Shown piece after piece: positions 1 through 11,885 of a DNA stretch of 64,000 bases. Below the pieces are notes generated by a model. The model saw only the letters and a list, made by a program, of their open reading frames with translations. It was not told where the DNA came from and did not search any database. Every line of letters starts with the position of its first letter. Position 1 is the stretch's first letter. The DNA is from Atrichornis clamosus. Its lineage: Eukaryota > Chordata > Aves > Passeriformes > Menuridae. The translations under genes were made by a program, and so were the position numbers. Location of the stretch: contig WBMZ01000196.1 of NCBI GenBank assembly GCA_013400975.1, positions 33,752 through 97,751 on the forward strand. Direction: 5' to 3'.

Positions 1-1347
1 TGTAAATGTTTAATTTTTTTATTCCTTTTTCCAGGAAATACATATTGATAAATATAATTATTGTACTGATATATTCATAATAGTATAAAAAATGGGTAAA
101 TTCTTGTTTTGTGCATTTATATTTATTGGTTTGTAAAAAAACCCCACCAAAATACATTTTAAGCAAACCACAACTAAATACTAATCAGACAACCAATCAA
201 TCAATTAAGATATTTAATGTTTGCTAGCATAAACTGTAGAAAATCTTCACAAATGTACATTAAACTGATTTGCTTTTGGTGTTTCTTATGTTTGCATTGG
301 TATTTCCATGAGACTTGCAGCAAAAAACATGTATTAAATGGAATAATTTGCAGTTGCAAATCAATAGACGAGGATATGTAGAATATCTTTCTTTAGGGAA
401 GGAATTGCAAAATAAAAATGTATAACAAGAATGAAATTTACTACATAAGTGGGTTCCCTCCTTAGATCTTTAATCTGCCCTTTAAAGCACAGTTTATGCT
501 CTTTCTGTCTGAAAGACAATTAATGTCCTGTGAAGAGGTTTTTTAGAAATATTATTAATTCGGGTCTCAGAGAACGATGGTCAGAGGACTCTTTATCCTA
601 AGTTTGAACCAGAAAAGACATTTGGAGAAGAGTAAGAGGTAGGTATCTCTCTAGTAGAAGAGCAAATTTAAGATTATTAGACTGCAAGAAGAAAAAAAAA
701 AGAACTGCACTTTGAATTAATACTGAATTACAATACATTTTTGTTGTGAGATTGTAACCAAAAGAGGGAAATCTTGTAGGCTTTATGAGACACATGGTCT
801 GCAGAATGGCCCAGGACAGTAGAGCCATTGTTGTGCATAAAATAACATCTGATACTAGGTCTTGGTTCAAAGTCAGACTCCGGAGGCAGTAGCTGTAAGA
901 AGCTCCTGAATTGTTCTTGGGAATTTTGTAATAGTGACTTCACTTAATGGAGCAACTTTTTTTTAATTTTATTTCTGTTTTCATTTTATGTGACTTTTTT
1001 AAATTTCTGTTTTCATTTTAAGTGACTTTCATTTATGTGACTTGAAAAGTATTTCGTTCCGAGAATGATAGAAGTGCTTATTTCCCTGCTGCAAGGTTTC
1101 ACTCTACCTATTGACTGTTGACTTCAAGGAAATTTTTCTTCTTTGTGATAAATATGGACTATTTCTAAAGAGATATTTAACTACTCCAGATATTGTTTAT
1201 ATTTGACTTCTAAAATGACAAAACCTTCTGTATTCATTGCATTTTATATTCGTTACCTTGTTTACTTTCATACACATTGACATACCAGTTACTTCTAAAT
1301 GCCTGGAAGCTTCTTTTACAGGCTTTTGATTTTGTGTGGGTTATAAT

Positions 1348-1622
1348 GTTGTGGTGAGTTGATGCCATCTTGCAGCTCAGCCCCCACCTATCCACTTGCT
1401 CAGTGGGATAGGGTGGAGAATGAGAACTGAACCTCTTGCTCACCACCAGCATACTTGCTGAGGTAGTGGAGTGAGAAATAGAAGATTTAATGGTATGTGA
1501 GCTCCACTCAGCAGTAGCTGACGTACTGGTGTCTTCTCAACAGGGTTTTGGTCACATATCTAAAACACAGCACCATACAGGTTGTTCTGATGAAAGCTCA
1601 ATCCCAGCCAGATCCAGTACAA
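1348..1622 (-). mobile_element. Degraded ERV LTR fragment, minus strand
   Basis: Read on the minus strand, the right part (about 1528-1622) resembles the start of the same LTR type seen intact at 43224-43844: the + strand text AAAACACAGCACCATACAGG and TCCCAGCCAGATCCAGTACA is the reverse complement of its GGTATAGTGC and CCTGGTTTTGGCT... opening. The left part (about 1348-1445) resembles the LTR 3' end in reverse, with its AGTGGGAT and TTGCTCACC motifs. The middle is shortened, so it looks like an old, internally deleted solo LTR. Confidence 0.6.
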
Positions 1623-1985
1623 ACATACACAGTTCTGAATCACTTGCACACTCAGACCAATGCCTGCTGCGCCCCACAAATACGAGTTGCGTTATCATTA
1701 GAGCACTGAACTTGTTTCCCTATTCATCCAGTTGTGTGGATCCAGCTGAGTAACAAGGTCTTCACATGGTCAGTCAGAACTCTTCCTGAGAGCAACAAAC
1801 TCTTTGGTCCTGTGGTTTATCAGTTAGCCAGTCTTTCTGAAGCTTTTGCAGACAATTCATTTGTTCCTAGTGGCCCATCTTAGTACACAATCTGCACTTT
1901 TCCACTCATCGGCTTTTTCTTCTAGTAACTAAACTTTTGTACTTAGGGAGTCACCTTGTTTCACAAACAGTTTTTACAATGCTAT

Positions 1986-2120
1986 GATATGATATGATAT
2001 GATATGATATGATATGATATGATATGATATGATATGATATGATATGATATGATATGATATGATATGATATGATATGATATGATATGATATGATATGATAT
2101 GATATGATATGATATGATAT
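1986..2120. repeat. (GATAT)n microsatellite, 27 units
   Basis: A pentanucleotide array of uninterrupted GATAT units, 135 bp, with partial units at both edges (about 1983-2122). I see no impurity within it. Perfect arrays of this length are usually polymorphic. It lies in the intron or upstream sequence between an LTR remnant and a CR1. Confidence 0.97.
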
Positions 2121-2710
2121 GAACTACTTAGTCCTCTTGTTCCTGTAAAGAATCACCACTTTGCTTTCTATTTATGTTTCTAAACTAATGAGTTTCTTAA
2201 TAATTTCTGAACTGCTGTAAAGGGAATACTATTCCACTTGAGAGGGTACTAGCTAGGAATTTGGGAGTTTGTTCTGCAAACAAGCCATGTATTTTGCTAA
2301 GTTCCATTGTGCCTTGATACCAGCTTTGTAATTAGAGACAACAATACTTTATATGTCATAGAAGTGTTGAGAGATTATTATTATGATTAAAAGTTTTTGA
2401 AATCATACAAGTAAATCTGTAAATACATATCACATAACCGTAAAGATCTTATAATTTTTCTTTTACCTATTCAAAAGGGTTTTTACTTACAAGATGGGTT
2501 GAAGCCTAATATTCTGTTTTGGTTTTTCAAGTGCATATCATTATTCTGCAATATTTATGTCAATTCTGAAGAGCACATAGGCTATTTTTCTGAAGAGTAA
2601 AAAAGTACTTTCCAATAGGTGAAACTAATCCATGCCTAACACAACAGCAGAAGTTAACATATGAGCTGCACACCTGATGATCAGGATATTGAAAGCCAGC
2701 TGATGTGTTT

Positions 2711-3180
2711 TCATAGAATGGTTAGGGTTGGAAGGGACCTTAAAGATCACCTAGTTCCAAATGCCTTGCAAGGTTATTTGGCAAGGTCACCTTCAACTAG
2801 ACCAGATTTCTCAAAGCCCCATCCAGTCTTGCCTGGAACACATCCAGGGATGAGGCATTCACAGCTCCTCTGAGCAACCTATTCCAGTACCTCACCACCT
2901 TCACAGTAAAGAGTTTTCTTTTTACATCTACGCTAAGCTAGACCTCTTTCAGTTTAAAGCAATTGCCCCATGTTCTATCACTCCATGGCCTGTAGAGTCT
3001 CTCTTCAACTACCTTGTAAGCTCCCCTTTAGGTACTGGAAGTCTACTGTTAAGCTCTCCCTGGAGCCTTCTCTTCTCCAGACCGAACAACACCAACTTTC
3101 TCAGCCTTTTCTCATAGGAGAGGCCCTCCAGTCCTCAGATCATCTTAGTGGCCCTCATCTGGCCTCATTACTCCCTGGAA
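2711..3180 (-). mobile_element. CR1 LINE 3' end, minus strand
   Basis: The + strand begins TCATAGAATGGTTAGGGTTG and continues GAAGGGACCTTAAAGATCAC, the standard reverse complement of the avian CR1 3' terminus, then runs through recognisable blocks (CAACCTATTCCAGTACCTCA, GGAGCCTTCTCTTCTCCAGA) to about 3180. Moderately diverged, 5'-truncated. The ORFs in it are chance readings of the 3' region. It marks the host as avian or another sauropsid. Confidence 0.93.
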
Positions 3181-4427
3181 AGTTAAATTACACCATCAGC
3201 TCTTGTTTCACAAATATTTGAGAGAAACATGAAGACTGAGAAATTCTTTGCAAGTCTTCAAGACATATGCTAAACAAATAAAAACAGTTAAGATCTAATA
3301 AAACCAACAATTTTAATTCCTGGCCTTTCTTTTTAAGTGGCTGGATATGTATTTTGCATGGATCAATTCAAATGATACTTTCCCTTCTCCAAGGGACTGA
3401 AGCATTTGTTCAGGTTGTGTAGTACTCACTCTCTGTAAATGAATTTGCAAAGCAGCAAGTGTGAAACATAAGCAGCTACATGGATTCAGAATATTTTAAC
3501 AAAGCACTGCAGAATTCTTATATCCACACTGATGGGTATAAATAATAGGCTTTTCTGAATCTGTTTTCTTGTAGTGTATATTCTAACATTTTTCATCTAA
3601 TAATACAATTTTATCAAGCCTATCAACTTTTCTAGTTTCCCCAGATGCTGAATTCCTACTAATCAGCAGTATACTTAGTGCCAAATAATTTGCATACATC
3701 CTCCTCATGTTTTGTACAGTGAAAAAAGATCAATATATAATTTTTTGAAGCTAGTGGCATAATGCTCAAAATCTTTCTAGTATTGTAATAGTGTTATTAA
3801 AGTGGATATGATGTGCCTGGTTAATCATCTGCATGCTCTAATAATTTGTTCGTTGCTGTTTATTGTCTGCCCTGCAGACATTTTATTTCACAACCCATCT
3901 GGACTGAATATGACAGCTTTACATTCCACCTGGTATTTGATTAAATAGTTTTATTTGAGAAATACTTCTCACAGCAATGAGATTGTTATGCCTTGTGGCA
4001 CATACTGTTCTGTAATGTGTAGGACATCATAGCTACTGTAGCTGTATTTGTAACAGATCAGATATGTCAGTAGGGACTGAGATTAAAACTAAGTTATAGC
4101 CTTGCTTTTGAATAAGTTGAAATCCACAACTAACACAAGAGCTGTGGTTGGCACAGGAATCACAAACATGCAGTGAGAAATATTAAGAATCCACTGGAAA
4201 GTAACACTTACCATCAGCTTATATTTGATTAGGTAATTGAATTCCTGGAAGAATAATTAAGATGCAAAGATATCATACTTCTTTGGGAATAAAATGTTGC
4301 ATACCCTCTAAATAAATTTATTTTAAGTCTGATAAATTATATTTTCCAGCCACTTGCCTATTTTTCTTCTCCCTTTTTTTCTTTATATACCTAAATACCT
4401 AATTTCTTTATATACTCTAAATACCTC

Positions 4428-4660
4428 CAGTGGCTCAACCGCTTCCCTGGACAGCTTGTTCCAATAATTAACAACTCTTTCTATGAAGAAATTTTTCCTA
4501 AAAAACATTCTGATGAAAAACAGGTGTCACAACCTGTATATCGAAGTCCTGTCTTCACATATTTTCTTGGATGATGAAGGAAAATTAGAGAGAAATAGAT
4601 GTCCTTCTTTTTCAGCTGTCTTTTCAGTAAAACCAGAGACTTATATTTCAAATATTATGT
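4428..4660 (-). mobile_element. Old CR1 fragment, minus strand
   Basis: The stretch CAGCTTGTTCCAATAATTAA followed by TTTCTATGAAGAAATTTTTCCTAA corresponds to a diverged version of the CR1 minus-strand block CAACCTGTTCCAGTGCCTCA... AAGAATTTCTTCCTAA. Boundaries are approximate and divergence is higher than in the copy at 2711. Confidence 0.65.
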
Positions 4661-5516
4661 TTTAGACTTTTAATTTCCCTTCAGCATGAATGAACTGACT
4701 CTCAGACATCCTTGGCTTCTCTTCATCATTCAGGAATGAGTGATGGCTTCTTTCACAGATATGAGTACGAGATGGTCATACGGTTGCCTAGTGCAACAGA
4801 TTTCTGGAGGTAACAAAGTGAATGTGCCCCTGTTTTTATACCTTGTCTATAGCAGAATGACAGGAAAACAAGCTTCTGTAAGGTATGTGGGATAAGAGGT
4901 ATGGGGTCACCCCCTCACACTTTCTGAGGCAGCCATCATTACCTCAATTTTTTCATCTCCTTGACAGAAGTAAGAGCAGTAACCCAGGTTTACAAGCACT
5001 GTGTTTCTCAAATTATTTACCTCAATCTTCATATCCCTTGACAGAAGTGACCACAGCTCTGGCTTTGGATCCTTTTGCTGGCAAGTTCAAATTTTGCCTT
5101 CACTGATGAGAAGCCTTTAACTAGTACTGACCAATCAGGATGTTTTTATTTCATCCTCCCAGATGATGTGTATTATTTTCTTTATACTAATATCCACTAT
5201 TTTTAAAATGTGAAGAAAAGCAAAAGAACAGTGTTGAAGCTACCTCTGACCTGTTGTATTTCTAAGTTGTATTTTCAGCTATTCATTTATGTAAAATAAG
5301 TGAAATATGCAAAGGCTGTTGATGATTCAAATGAGGTGGTTTTTTCCATCCGTGGCTTTTTTCAAGTACTTTACAATGAGCTCTTCTTTTGAATGAAATA
5401 GCAGTCAGACAAAGAATAAAAATAAGGCAGAGAAAGCAGAATAATTTAGGGTGAGGTACAACTACATTTATTTACTGTTTACCTTGTTCTAAAGCATTTT
5501 GATGTTTTCTGTGTAG

Positions 5517-5611
5517 AATCTCCTATACCACCCCAGCCAGAAATGGTTGTGTATGCTGGCTGTAGACCACTGCATTTGTTTGAAGAGGATATTTTTTCAT
5601 TAACACAAATG
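5517..5611 (+). CDS. ADGB: ADGB exon 1 of window (post-protease linker)
   Basis: Acceptor TGTGTAG and donor GTAAGA flank 95 nt. Only one of the three frames is open across it. It enters with two bases of a split codon and ends on a complete codon (r1-31). The peptide has a proline-rich start (SPIPPQPEMVVYAGCRPL) followed by a Phe/Glu/Asp-rich stretch ending SLTQM. In family terms this is the segment just after the calpain-like protease region, whose exons should lie upstream of the window. The identification depends on the clean phase-0 join to the next exon rather than on a motif. Confidence 0.78.
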
Positions 5612-8012
5612 GTAAGATTCTGCGCTTTCAGGACAAGAAAGCATTACTTAATTATCAGAGTATTTCATTTTGTTGCAACTGTTTTGTAACAAAAAGAATA
5701 CAATTAGCACACTGAAACAGCCACCAGGTGATGACTATCAGTTAAATTTATGTTTTCGTACTTCTGTATTTTGAGCATGCATTTTTCTGCCAAAGCCTGC
5801 TCATTTTATTCAGCTGTCCTCCACTTCCTCTGGATCCCAGAAGCTGAAGTCTCCTGGGAGAGACTAGATGTGGACTGGAAAATGCATCATGATGAGATAC
5901 TTCTGAATGGAAAGTCTAATTATTTTAAGGGCTACTTGAAAAACATGAATTTTTATTATTTTAAGACCAAAATTAAGACTCCTCTGATATACATTTTCCA
6001 ATACCTTGAGTGTTGTCGTATAAGAAATAGCATGTCTATATCAATTTCTAGCGTTAGTGTTGTAGCTGGTGAAACCAGCTGGAGAAAGTGTGGCACTTCA
6101 TATATCTGGGGTAAACACCCCACTTAAGTTTGCACTTAGTCACTCACACACCTCAGAAGGCTCTTTATAATGCCAGAGCAGGCTTTCTTGAGTTGATTAT
6201 TAATTAGGTTTCCTTTTTTTGTACATTTAAATCATATCTATTGTAATTAGATCATTAAAATTTAAGCTGCCTTCTCAGAAAACTGGTAGGCTTCATAGAA
6301 TAAAGAACTTTCCAGAAATGGTTTGCAAGTGTTATGCTTTGGTGCACTTAATTCTTGCACTATTTTCTTTTTAAAAATTGTGCTGTGTATTTTATGCTAT
6401 TTTGAGATTGGCTTGTTATCTGTGATTTTATTTTAATTTATTTTAATATAAGCTCTCAGTCAATACTGTCTCTTTGCTATTTATAAGTAAAACTAGTTAT
6501 CAAAAAGCAAGGTGGAAGTGGGGACACAGGGTTATATCTTTTCTGGCACCTAATACCCTGATCTTCAAACTTGACTGCAGTCTTTTGGGATATAGAGATT
6601 ACTGAAAAAGAGGTATGGCAGACCAAACAGGATGAGGCAGATGAATCTATATGTCTAAACCAGTATTTTTATAAAGACTTGATAGAAAAATGAAAATTGA
6701 CAGAAATTAAATATAGAAGTGTAGTGGATTTCTTATGGATAAAAAGCCCCCCATTTTCAAGCTTTATTCGAGGGCTGAGACATACTATACTGATTGAAAT
6801 AAAGTTTGGAAAAGTGGATTTACTTGGATAAGAGCTGCTCCCTAAATTTGGAGAACATTTTTTCATTGACTGCATTTGTGCCAGAATTTCCTTCCAGAAT
6901 CTTGCAGTATCCATTTTAGCTTGGTTTTCTAGTGTGGCTATCCTCAGACTGTGTTGTGACTTGAATTTGTCTTAGTTTGCTCAAATAAAATGAAACAAAA
7001 ATCAATAATTGAGTCATGTAAGTGTGTCATGTACTCAACAGCTAACAAGTTCTCCTTTATGGCACCTAACTGGTCTTCTTCAAAATCCTTTCTAATCTTG
7101 AATGTTTTAACTGGCATTTTTAATTTAATTTGTTCCTCACTGTTCAAATAACTGACAGCAGCAACTACATTATTCTCTGCAGAGTTTATAAATATGGAAT
7201 CTCAGGAATATTTGACAATGAGTAGAAGCAATCAGAGATTTGCTGATGAGCATGTTTAAGAAATAAGTTATTGGTGATTTATTTAGCATGTAAAGAAACT
7301 GTGCTTCTAAAATTAAAAGAGTGTACAAATCTTATAACAGAACTTTCAGTTGTGATAACTGTTAAGTATTGGACCATTCTTATTTTAATGGGAAGAGCAC
7401 CACTCAATGTCCACATCTAAAATTGTTCTTAAGTCTGTTCCTAAGGGCTGTAGTATACAAGTCAGCTTAAGTGTCTTTAATGTATTTTATAAATGAACCA
7501 GCAAATAAAAAGCTTAGCTTTAATGATGTGTAGGTTCAAAGCGATACTACTTTATGGAGATTTAACAAGCTATCTAAAAGACCAGTTGATTTTAGTATTT
7601 ACCACTTTACAAATTCAGCATGAAGGAAGGACTCCTTCCCTCAGAGGAAGTATTTTAAAATGCATTTATTTAAAAGAAAATGTTATGCCTGTTGCTTTCT
7701 TACATATTCATTCTCTTCACTTGTATGTTTGCTTTAGTACCTAAAAGGATATGATTGTATAAATAAGTTGAAAGAAGCAATTAATCTATTATGAAAAGTG
7801 AAATACATGTAAACACTTCTAAGTATACTTTTTTGCTGAATATCGAATTCTAATTAGAATGTTTTTGGATAGTCTTGTCAGGTGAGCTATTTTCATTTCA
7901 CTAGTTATACAAGCTGCTAGATGCTTTTGTGTGCGTGCTGTTCTTTTTGGTTAGACAGATAATATGAGAAAGGAGATCTGACCAGTTCAGAGTATTCTTC
8001 CATGTTTCATAG
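5612..8012 (+). other. ADGB intron between exons 1 and 2
   Basis: 2.4 kb of AT-rich sequence. I see no repeat family I recognise and no convincing exon. The 125-codon ORF at 5750-6127 has no splice sites that fit and is taken as chance. Confidence 0.8.
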
Positions 8013-8187
8013 GTTGATTCTTCAGAGAAGATGAGGCAATATGGGCTTTCCCACATACACAGCCATCCTGTCCTGATCACTAGAACTAGGTCCTGTCCTC
8101 TGGTAGCACCACCAGAACCACCAGCAGTTCCTTGTTGGAAGCTTTTCCGTCAGAAAAAGAAAACAGTTGTGACATCTGAACCCCAAG
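8013..8187 (+). CDS. ADGB: ADGB exon 2 of window (proline-rich linker)
   Basis: The exon follows acceptor TTTCATAG and ends before donor GTTTGT; 175 nt, phase 0 in and phase 1 out (r32-89). It reads VDSSEKMRQYGLSHIHSHPV, then a Pro-rich run (PLVAPPEPPAVPCWKLF) and a basic RQKKKT patch. I chose the start at 8013 because it is phase-compatible and adds an in-frame VDSSE; an alternative AG at 8026-8027 would start the exon at 8028, also in phase, and drop five residues. The role is a linker between the protease-like and globin parts; no catalytic residues are seen. Confidence 0.85.
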
Positions 8188-8948
8188 GTTTGTCTACTAA
8201 AATCTCCAAAATAAATTTATAATTACATTTTAATTGTTATAAGCATTTTCAGGGCCATACTTATCATCTGTTAGCTTAATTTCAATTTAACTCAATTTTC
8301 TATTACTTCCTCTTAGCAATATTCTTACAAGCTTTGGGAAGTGTCTTAATTTATGTCGAAAAAAGCATTCTTGTGGAGAAAATGAAGAGGGAATGTTATC
8401 AAAGCAACACAGAAGCTCTCTGATGCAGAGAGCTTCTGAACACCTTTTAAAAATTTAAAGTATGTGACTAGTCCTGCTGCTTCAAGGCATGGGATTAGAG
8501 TAATTTTTTTTCTAAGGTTTGTATGCACTGCATAATGGAGTTATATATATGATATGAGATATTTTGAATATGAAAGTGTTACAATCATGGTAGCAAAGTA
8601 GACTGGGATAAGAAATAGAGGAAATTGGCAAAGGGAAAAATGCCATAGTTCTTTTGAGCTACCCTGGATAACCTTACATATAGGTTAGGCACACTTTTTA
8701 ATACTTTGCAGACTGAGGATCAGAGTGTAAAGCATTTATTTTTCATGGTATGTCACTCAGAACCACCCTTGGTTTTTCTGTTCCATTCAAGTGCATGTGA
8801 TGATACTTAGAGAATTATTTAGGGGTGATGAATCCCCATGGGAAATTATTTCTCAATATTAATAGTGTTAATTATGAATATATATAGTTATAATTAATTA
8901 ATTAGTTAATTATGAATTTATATATTTAACAAGTTGCTTTTTTTCCAG
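8188..8948 (+). other. ADGB intron between exons 2 and 3
   Basis: 761 bp. It contains an 11-bp-stem inverted repeat at 8410-8438 and an AT-rich direct repeat just before the acceptor of exon 3 (about 8868-8935). Confidence 0.85.
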
Positions 8949-9039
8949 AGCCTGTGGTAAAGACACCTGAAGAACATATTGAGATTGCTAGCCTATTTTT
9001 CAATTATAAATTGAATGTGATCAGAATACCAACAGACAT
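8949..9039 (+). CDS. ADGB: ADGB exon 3 of window (linker)
   Basis: A T-rich tract ending TTTTTCCAG precedes it and a consensus GTAAGT donor follows. The 91 nt complete a split Glu codon from the previous exon and encode r91-119, ending in a split Ile. The peptide contains KTPEEHIEIASLFFNYKLNV and IRIPTD, a short amphipathic, probably helical and strand-like segment. A compact 760-bp intron separates it from exon 2. No known motif; assignment rests on splice phase and position. Confidence 0.85.
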
Positions 9040-11740
9040 GTAAGTATTTAATGCCGTTTTAGCATTAGCGTTGTTAGTCCATTTCACTGTGCAAATGCAA
9101 TGGCTTATCTTTACTTGTGTCATAGAGAAAAACTGCTGAGATCACGTCTGAAGCACATCAGGACAAAGCACTCTGTTGATGTGTTGATGTCACGTCATTA
9201 ATCGGCTATCAGTGAACTGTACATTTAGGGTCAATATCAGCAATGCAACAGATAAATTACTATACTAGATGCTTCCAAAACATTAGTAAACACCTGCAAA
9301 CTTCTGAACACCTTTCTGTAGCTAACCCCAAGAAGTTCTAATCAGGCACATGGAGGCATACATATGCAATTATGTGCACCCTCCTGTCGCTGAGGTTTTC
9401 AAACGCCTCCTGTTTTGGGAGTGCAGGACATACTTCCTCTTGGAGATGCAAGTTGGAGTGCTCTAGGCTTTAACTGCTGGTCCCTGCAATCTGCTGATAC
9501 ATGTGCTGGTGGGAAAGCTTACCAGCGGTGGACATGCTCACACCTGAGGGATGGGGCCTCACTGGTCACACCCTGTATGGACATACCCTAGGCAGATGCA
9601 CACTTCTCAGGAGTCCTGTCAGGCAAAGACACTCTGCCAGATTCTCTACCCAGTGGGCCCAAATGTGTAGAATATTCAATAGATCACTTCTGTCAGAAAT
9701 AGGAATATTCTTTGATGTATTTCAATTTTTTCCTCAATCTACTGGTCTTTTTTAATTCTTGCACATAAAAAGGAAATAATTGACTGACCAGTCAGTATTT
9801 TCATGGGCATCACATGTTTGACATGGAACACTTAATGTTAACGTTTATGAATAAAATAGGTGTTCTCTGTTCATATAGTCATTACAACAAGCCTGAGAGT
9901 GCAGGTAAAGAAGCTCATGGTCAAGAAACAGCTTTATGTAAATGTGTTGTATTAAAGACTGTTTGGAAGTCCCGTAAAACCTTGAAAACAAGACTTTTAT
10001 ACAGGGTGTCTTAGAAAAGTTTCAGAAATTGGTATATACATGACTTCTAGTCAATATCCAATATTCAGCATAATACTTGCTCCTTGACAAGAAAAAGATT
10101 ACCATTAAGTGTATCAGAACCTTGGTTTTTTTCCTATGACCCATTGCATAATGCATTTCTGTCAGGTTTCAGTTGATGATGTGAACATTCAGTAGACAAG
10201 TTCCAGCATTATTAATCTTGTCTCTTTTATTCTGACTGAACTCATATCATGAAGCATCAAACGTATCATATATCCCAGTGTACACCAAAATGTTTATGTC
10301 ATTTTGGAGAGTACTTATTTTTTTGAAACTCAGTCCAACAACAGGTCCTAAATCATTGGAGATGTGTGCATTTTCTTAGGGTACGTGTGCACCTTTTGTT
10401 AAGAATATCTCTAAGTAAACTGACTAAATTACATACATGGCAGGTTCTGCATTTTGATCATCATTACTGGGTGGACGGATAATAAACCAGTTAGTAGTTT
10501 TTGGGTTTTTTTTTGAACAGCAGCATTTGTCCCTGAAAGAAGTGACCTTGGAATGTTCTGGGAATGTAATTGTTTTGCTGTTACAATTGCATTTCGTTGG
10601 TTAAAAATACTTAAATTACTGTCTGTTTTCAAACAGTAGGAGTAGAAATGCATAATAATGCTCTAAGCAATTAATAGTCTATCAAAAGAATGAGAGATTA
10701 ATAATTAAGATGTTTAAGTATTTGCGTGTTAACAGTTTTTATATTGTTTTTTCATATTTGATAGATTTCTTCATGATCAACTTACTCCATTTTGTGAAGG
10801 ATGGTTTATTTAATGTGCTAAGTTTCCGTGACAGTCAGCTAATTTAATGTTTGTGATTTAATTAACAGGTAGTAGACAAAAATATATAGCAGGTATTAAC
10901 ATCTCATTAAGGTAATATAGCTGTGTAAATAAGATAAGGGACTTACACACAATTGGGACTGAAAGTCTTTAATCTCTTCCTTTTATTCTAATAAAATATT
11001 TTGAAACACTCAAAGGCAAGATGATGACTGTTACTGCAAAAAATCTTGATATTTCATTATCTCAATCCTTAAGAAGGGGACTAGATAACACATTTTTGGA
11101 TTTTAATTTGTTCTTCATTGCTGTAATAAAACAATTACACACCTTAGTCTAATTGACATGTATGCAACATTGTTTTGGTCTTGTTCTTCTAGTTCATTTA
11201 ACAAGCAAAGAGTTACTTATCTTTCCATCAGTTTTTATTTCTGCCTTCAGTGAAGTCAGCAACAGAGCTTTCTTTTACTATGACCAGAATAGGTCTGCCC
11301 AGGTTTCCTTGGTTATCCTGTGTTTTAGCTGTCTGGTATCTATGGAGACCCATTTTGAGAGAAAAGACAAAATGTATTCTGACACAAAACATTTTATTTT
11401 TTTGCCCTACCCCCATTCAAGTAGTAGTTTTTTTCTGATCTAGAGGCCATAGTAATCTATTAACTTCTGGCATTATCATCTAGTTTTCAGCTGGCTTGAG
11501 TTTTGCTTTTTTGAGGGTTAGTTAAGAGATCTTTCCAGCAAAGGTTTGTGTGTAGTGCCAAAGCAATAATGACAAGGAGAGTATATGAACACATAGATTC
11601 TGTGCTGCCCTAGGAACCTCTGAAAATAAAGGAGACACAAATTATTTTGACAAAATTCTGTTAAGAATAGTAGTTATGAAGACTGTTGTTTGAAAGAAAA
11701 TGTATGGATTAAAGTGTTTGAGTTCTCTTTTATTATTTAG
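9040..11740 (+). other. ADGB intron between exons 3 and 4
   Basis: 2.7 kb. A moderately GC-richer stretch at about 9340-9680 stands out from its AT-rich surroundings and may be an old unclassified repeat. No exon with phase-compatible splice sites seen. Confidence 0.8.
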
Positions 11741-11885
11741 CCGCTTTCCAAAATCTACCATCAAAAAAGGCTTTCGTTCTGCATCCCATCTCACTTCTGT
11801 TACTGAAAGTGATGAAAATGAAAGTGACAGTAATGTGGATATGAATCAAAATGGGAGACACTCAAATGCAGAAGATTATTCTCAG
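11741..11885 (+). CDS. ADGB: ADGB exon 4 of window (acidic Ser/Asp linker)
   Basis: Acceptor TTATTATTTAG and donor GTAATA bound 145 nt that complete a split Ile codon and end on a whole codon (r121-168). A basic start (RFPKSTIKKGFRSAS) gives way to an acidic low-complexity stretch with TESDENESDSNVDMNQNG, which is probably disordered. Such composition suits a flexible tether between the protease-like and globin parts of androglobin. The following intron is 8.5 kb, the largest in the window. Confidence 0.87.

Larger units (their letters stand above)
1..5516 (+). other. Intron or upstream ADGB sequence
   Basis: No secure exon found. Contents: unique AT-rich sequence, a degraded LTR (about 1348-1622), a GATAT array (1986-2120), CR1 pieces (2711-3180 and about 4428-4660). 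The exons for the calpain-like protease region expected before exon 1 were not found here, so this is most likely intron. An acceptor-like TTTTTCCAG at about 26-34 is followed by a short open stretch but no good donor. Confidence 0.7.

Noticed and set aside
26..90. Acceptor-like TTTTTCCAG followed by an open stretch
   Set aside because: No good donor before the stop codon and no recognisable ADGB sequence.
1490..1753. 87-codon ORF next to the LTR remnant, possible viral remnant gene
   Set aside because: The first half is reverse-complement LTR sequence and the rest has no recognisable protein.
10003..10040. TACAGGGTGTCTTAGAAAAG resembling a mariner terminal repeat; a similar TATAGGGTGTTCAGAAAAAA at 25045
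   Set aside because: No matching inverted end or transposase-like sequence found nearby on either strand.
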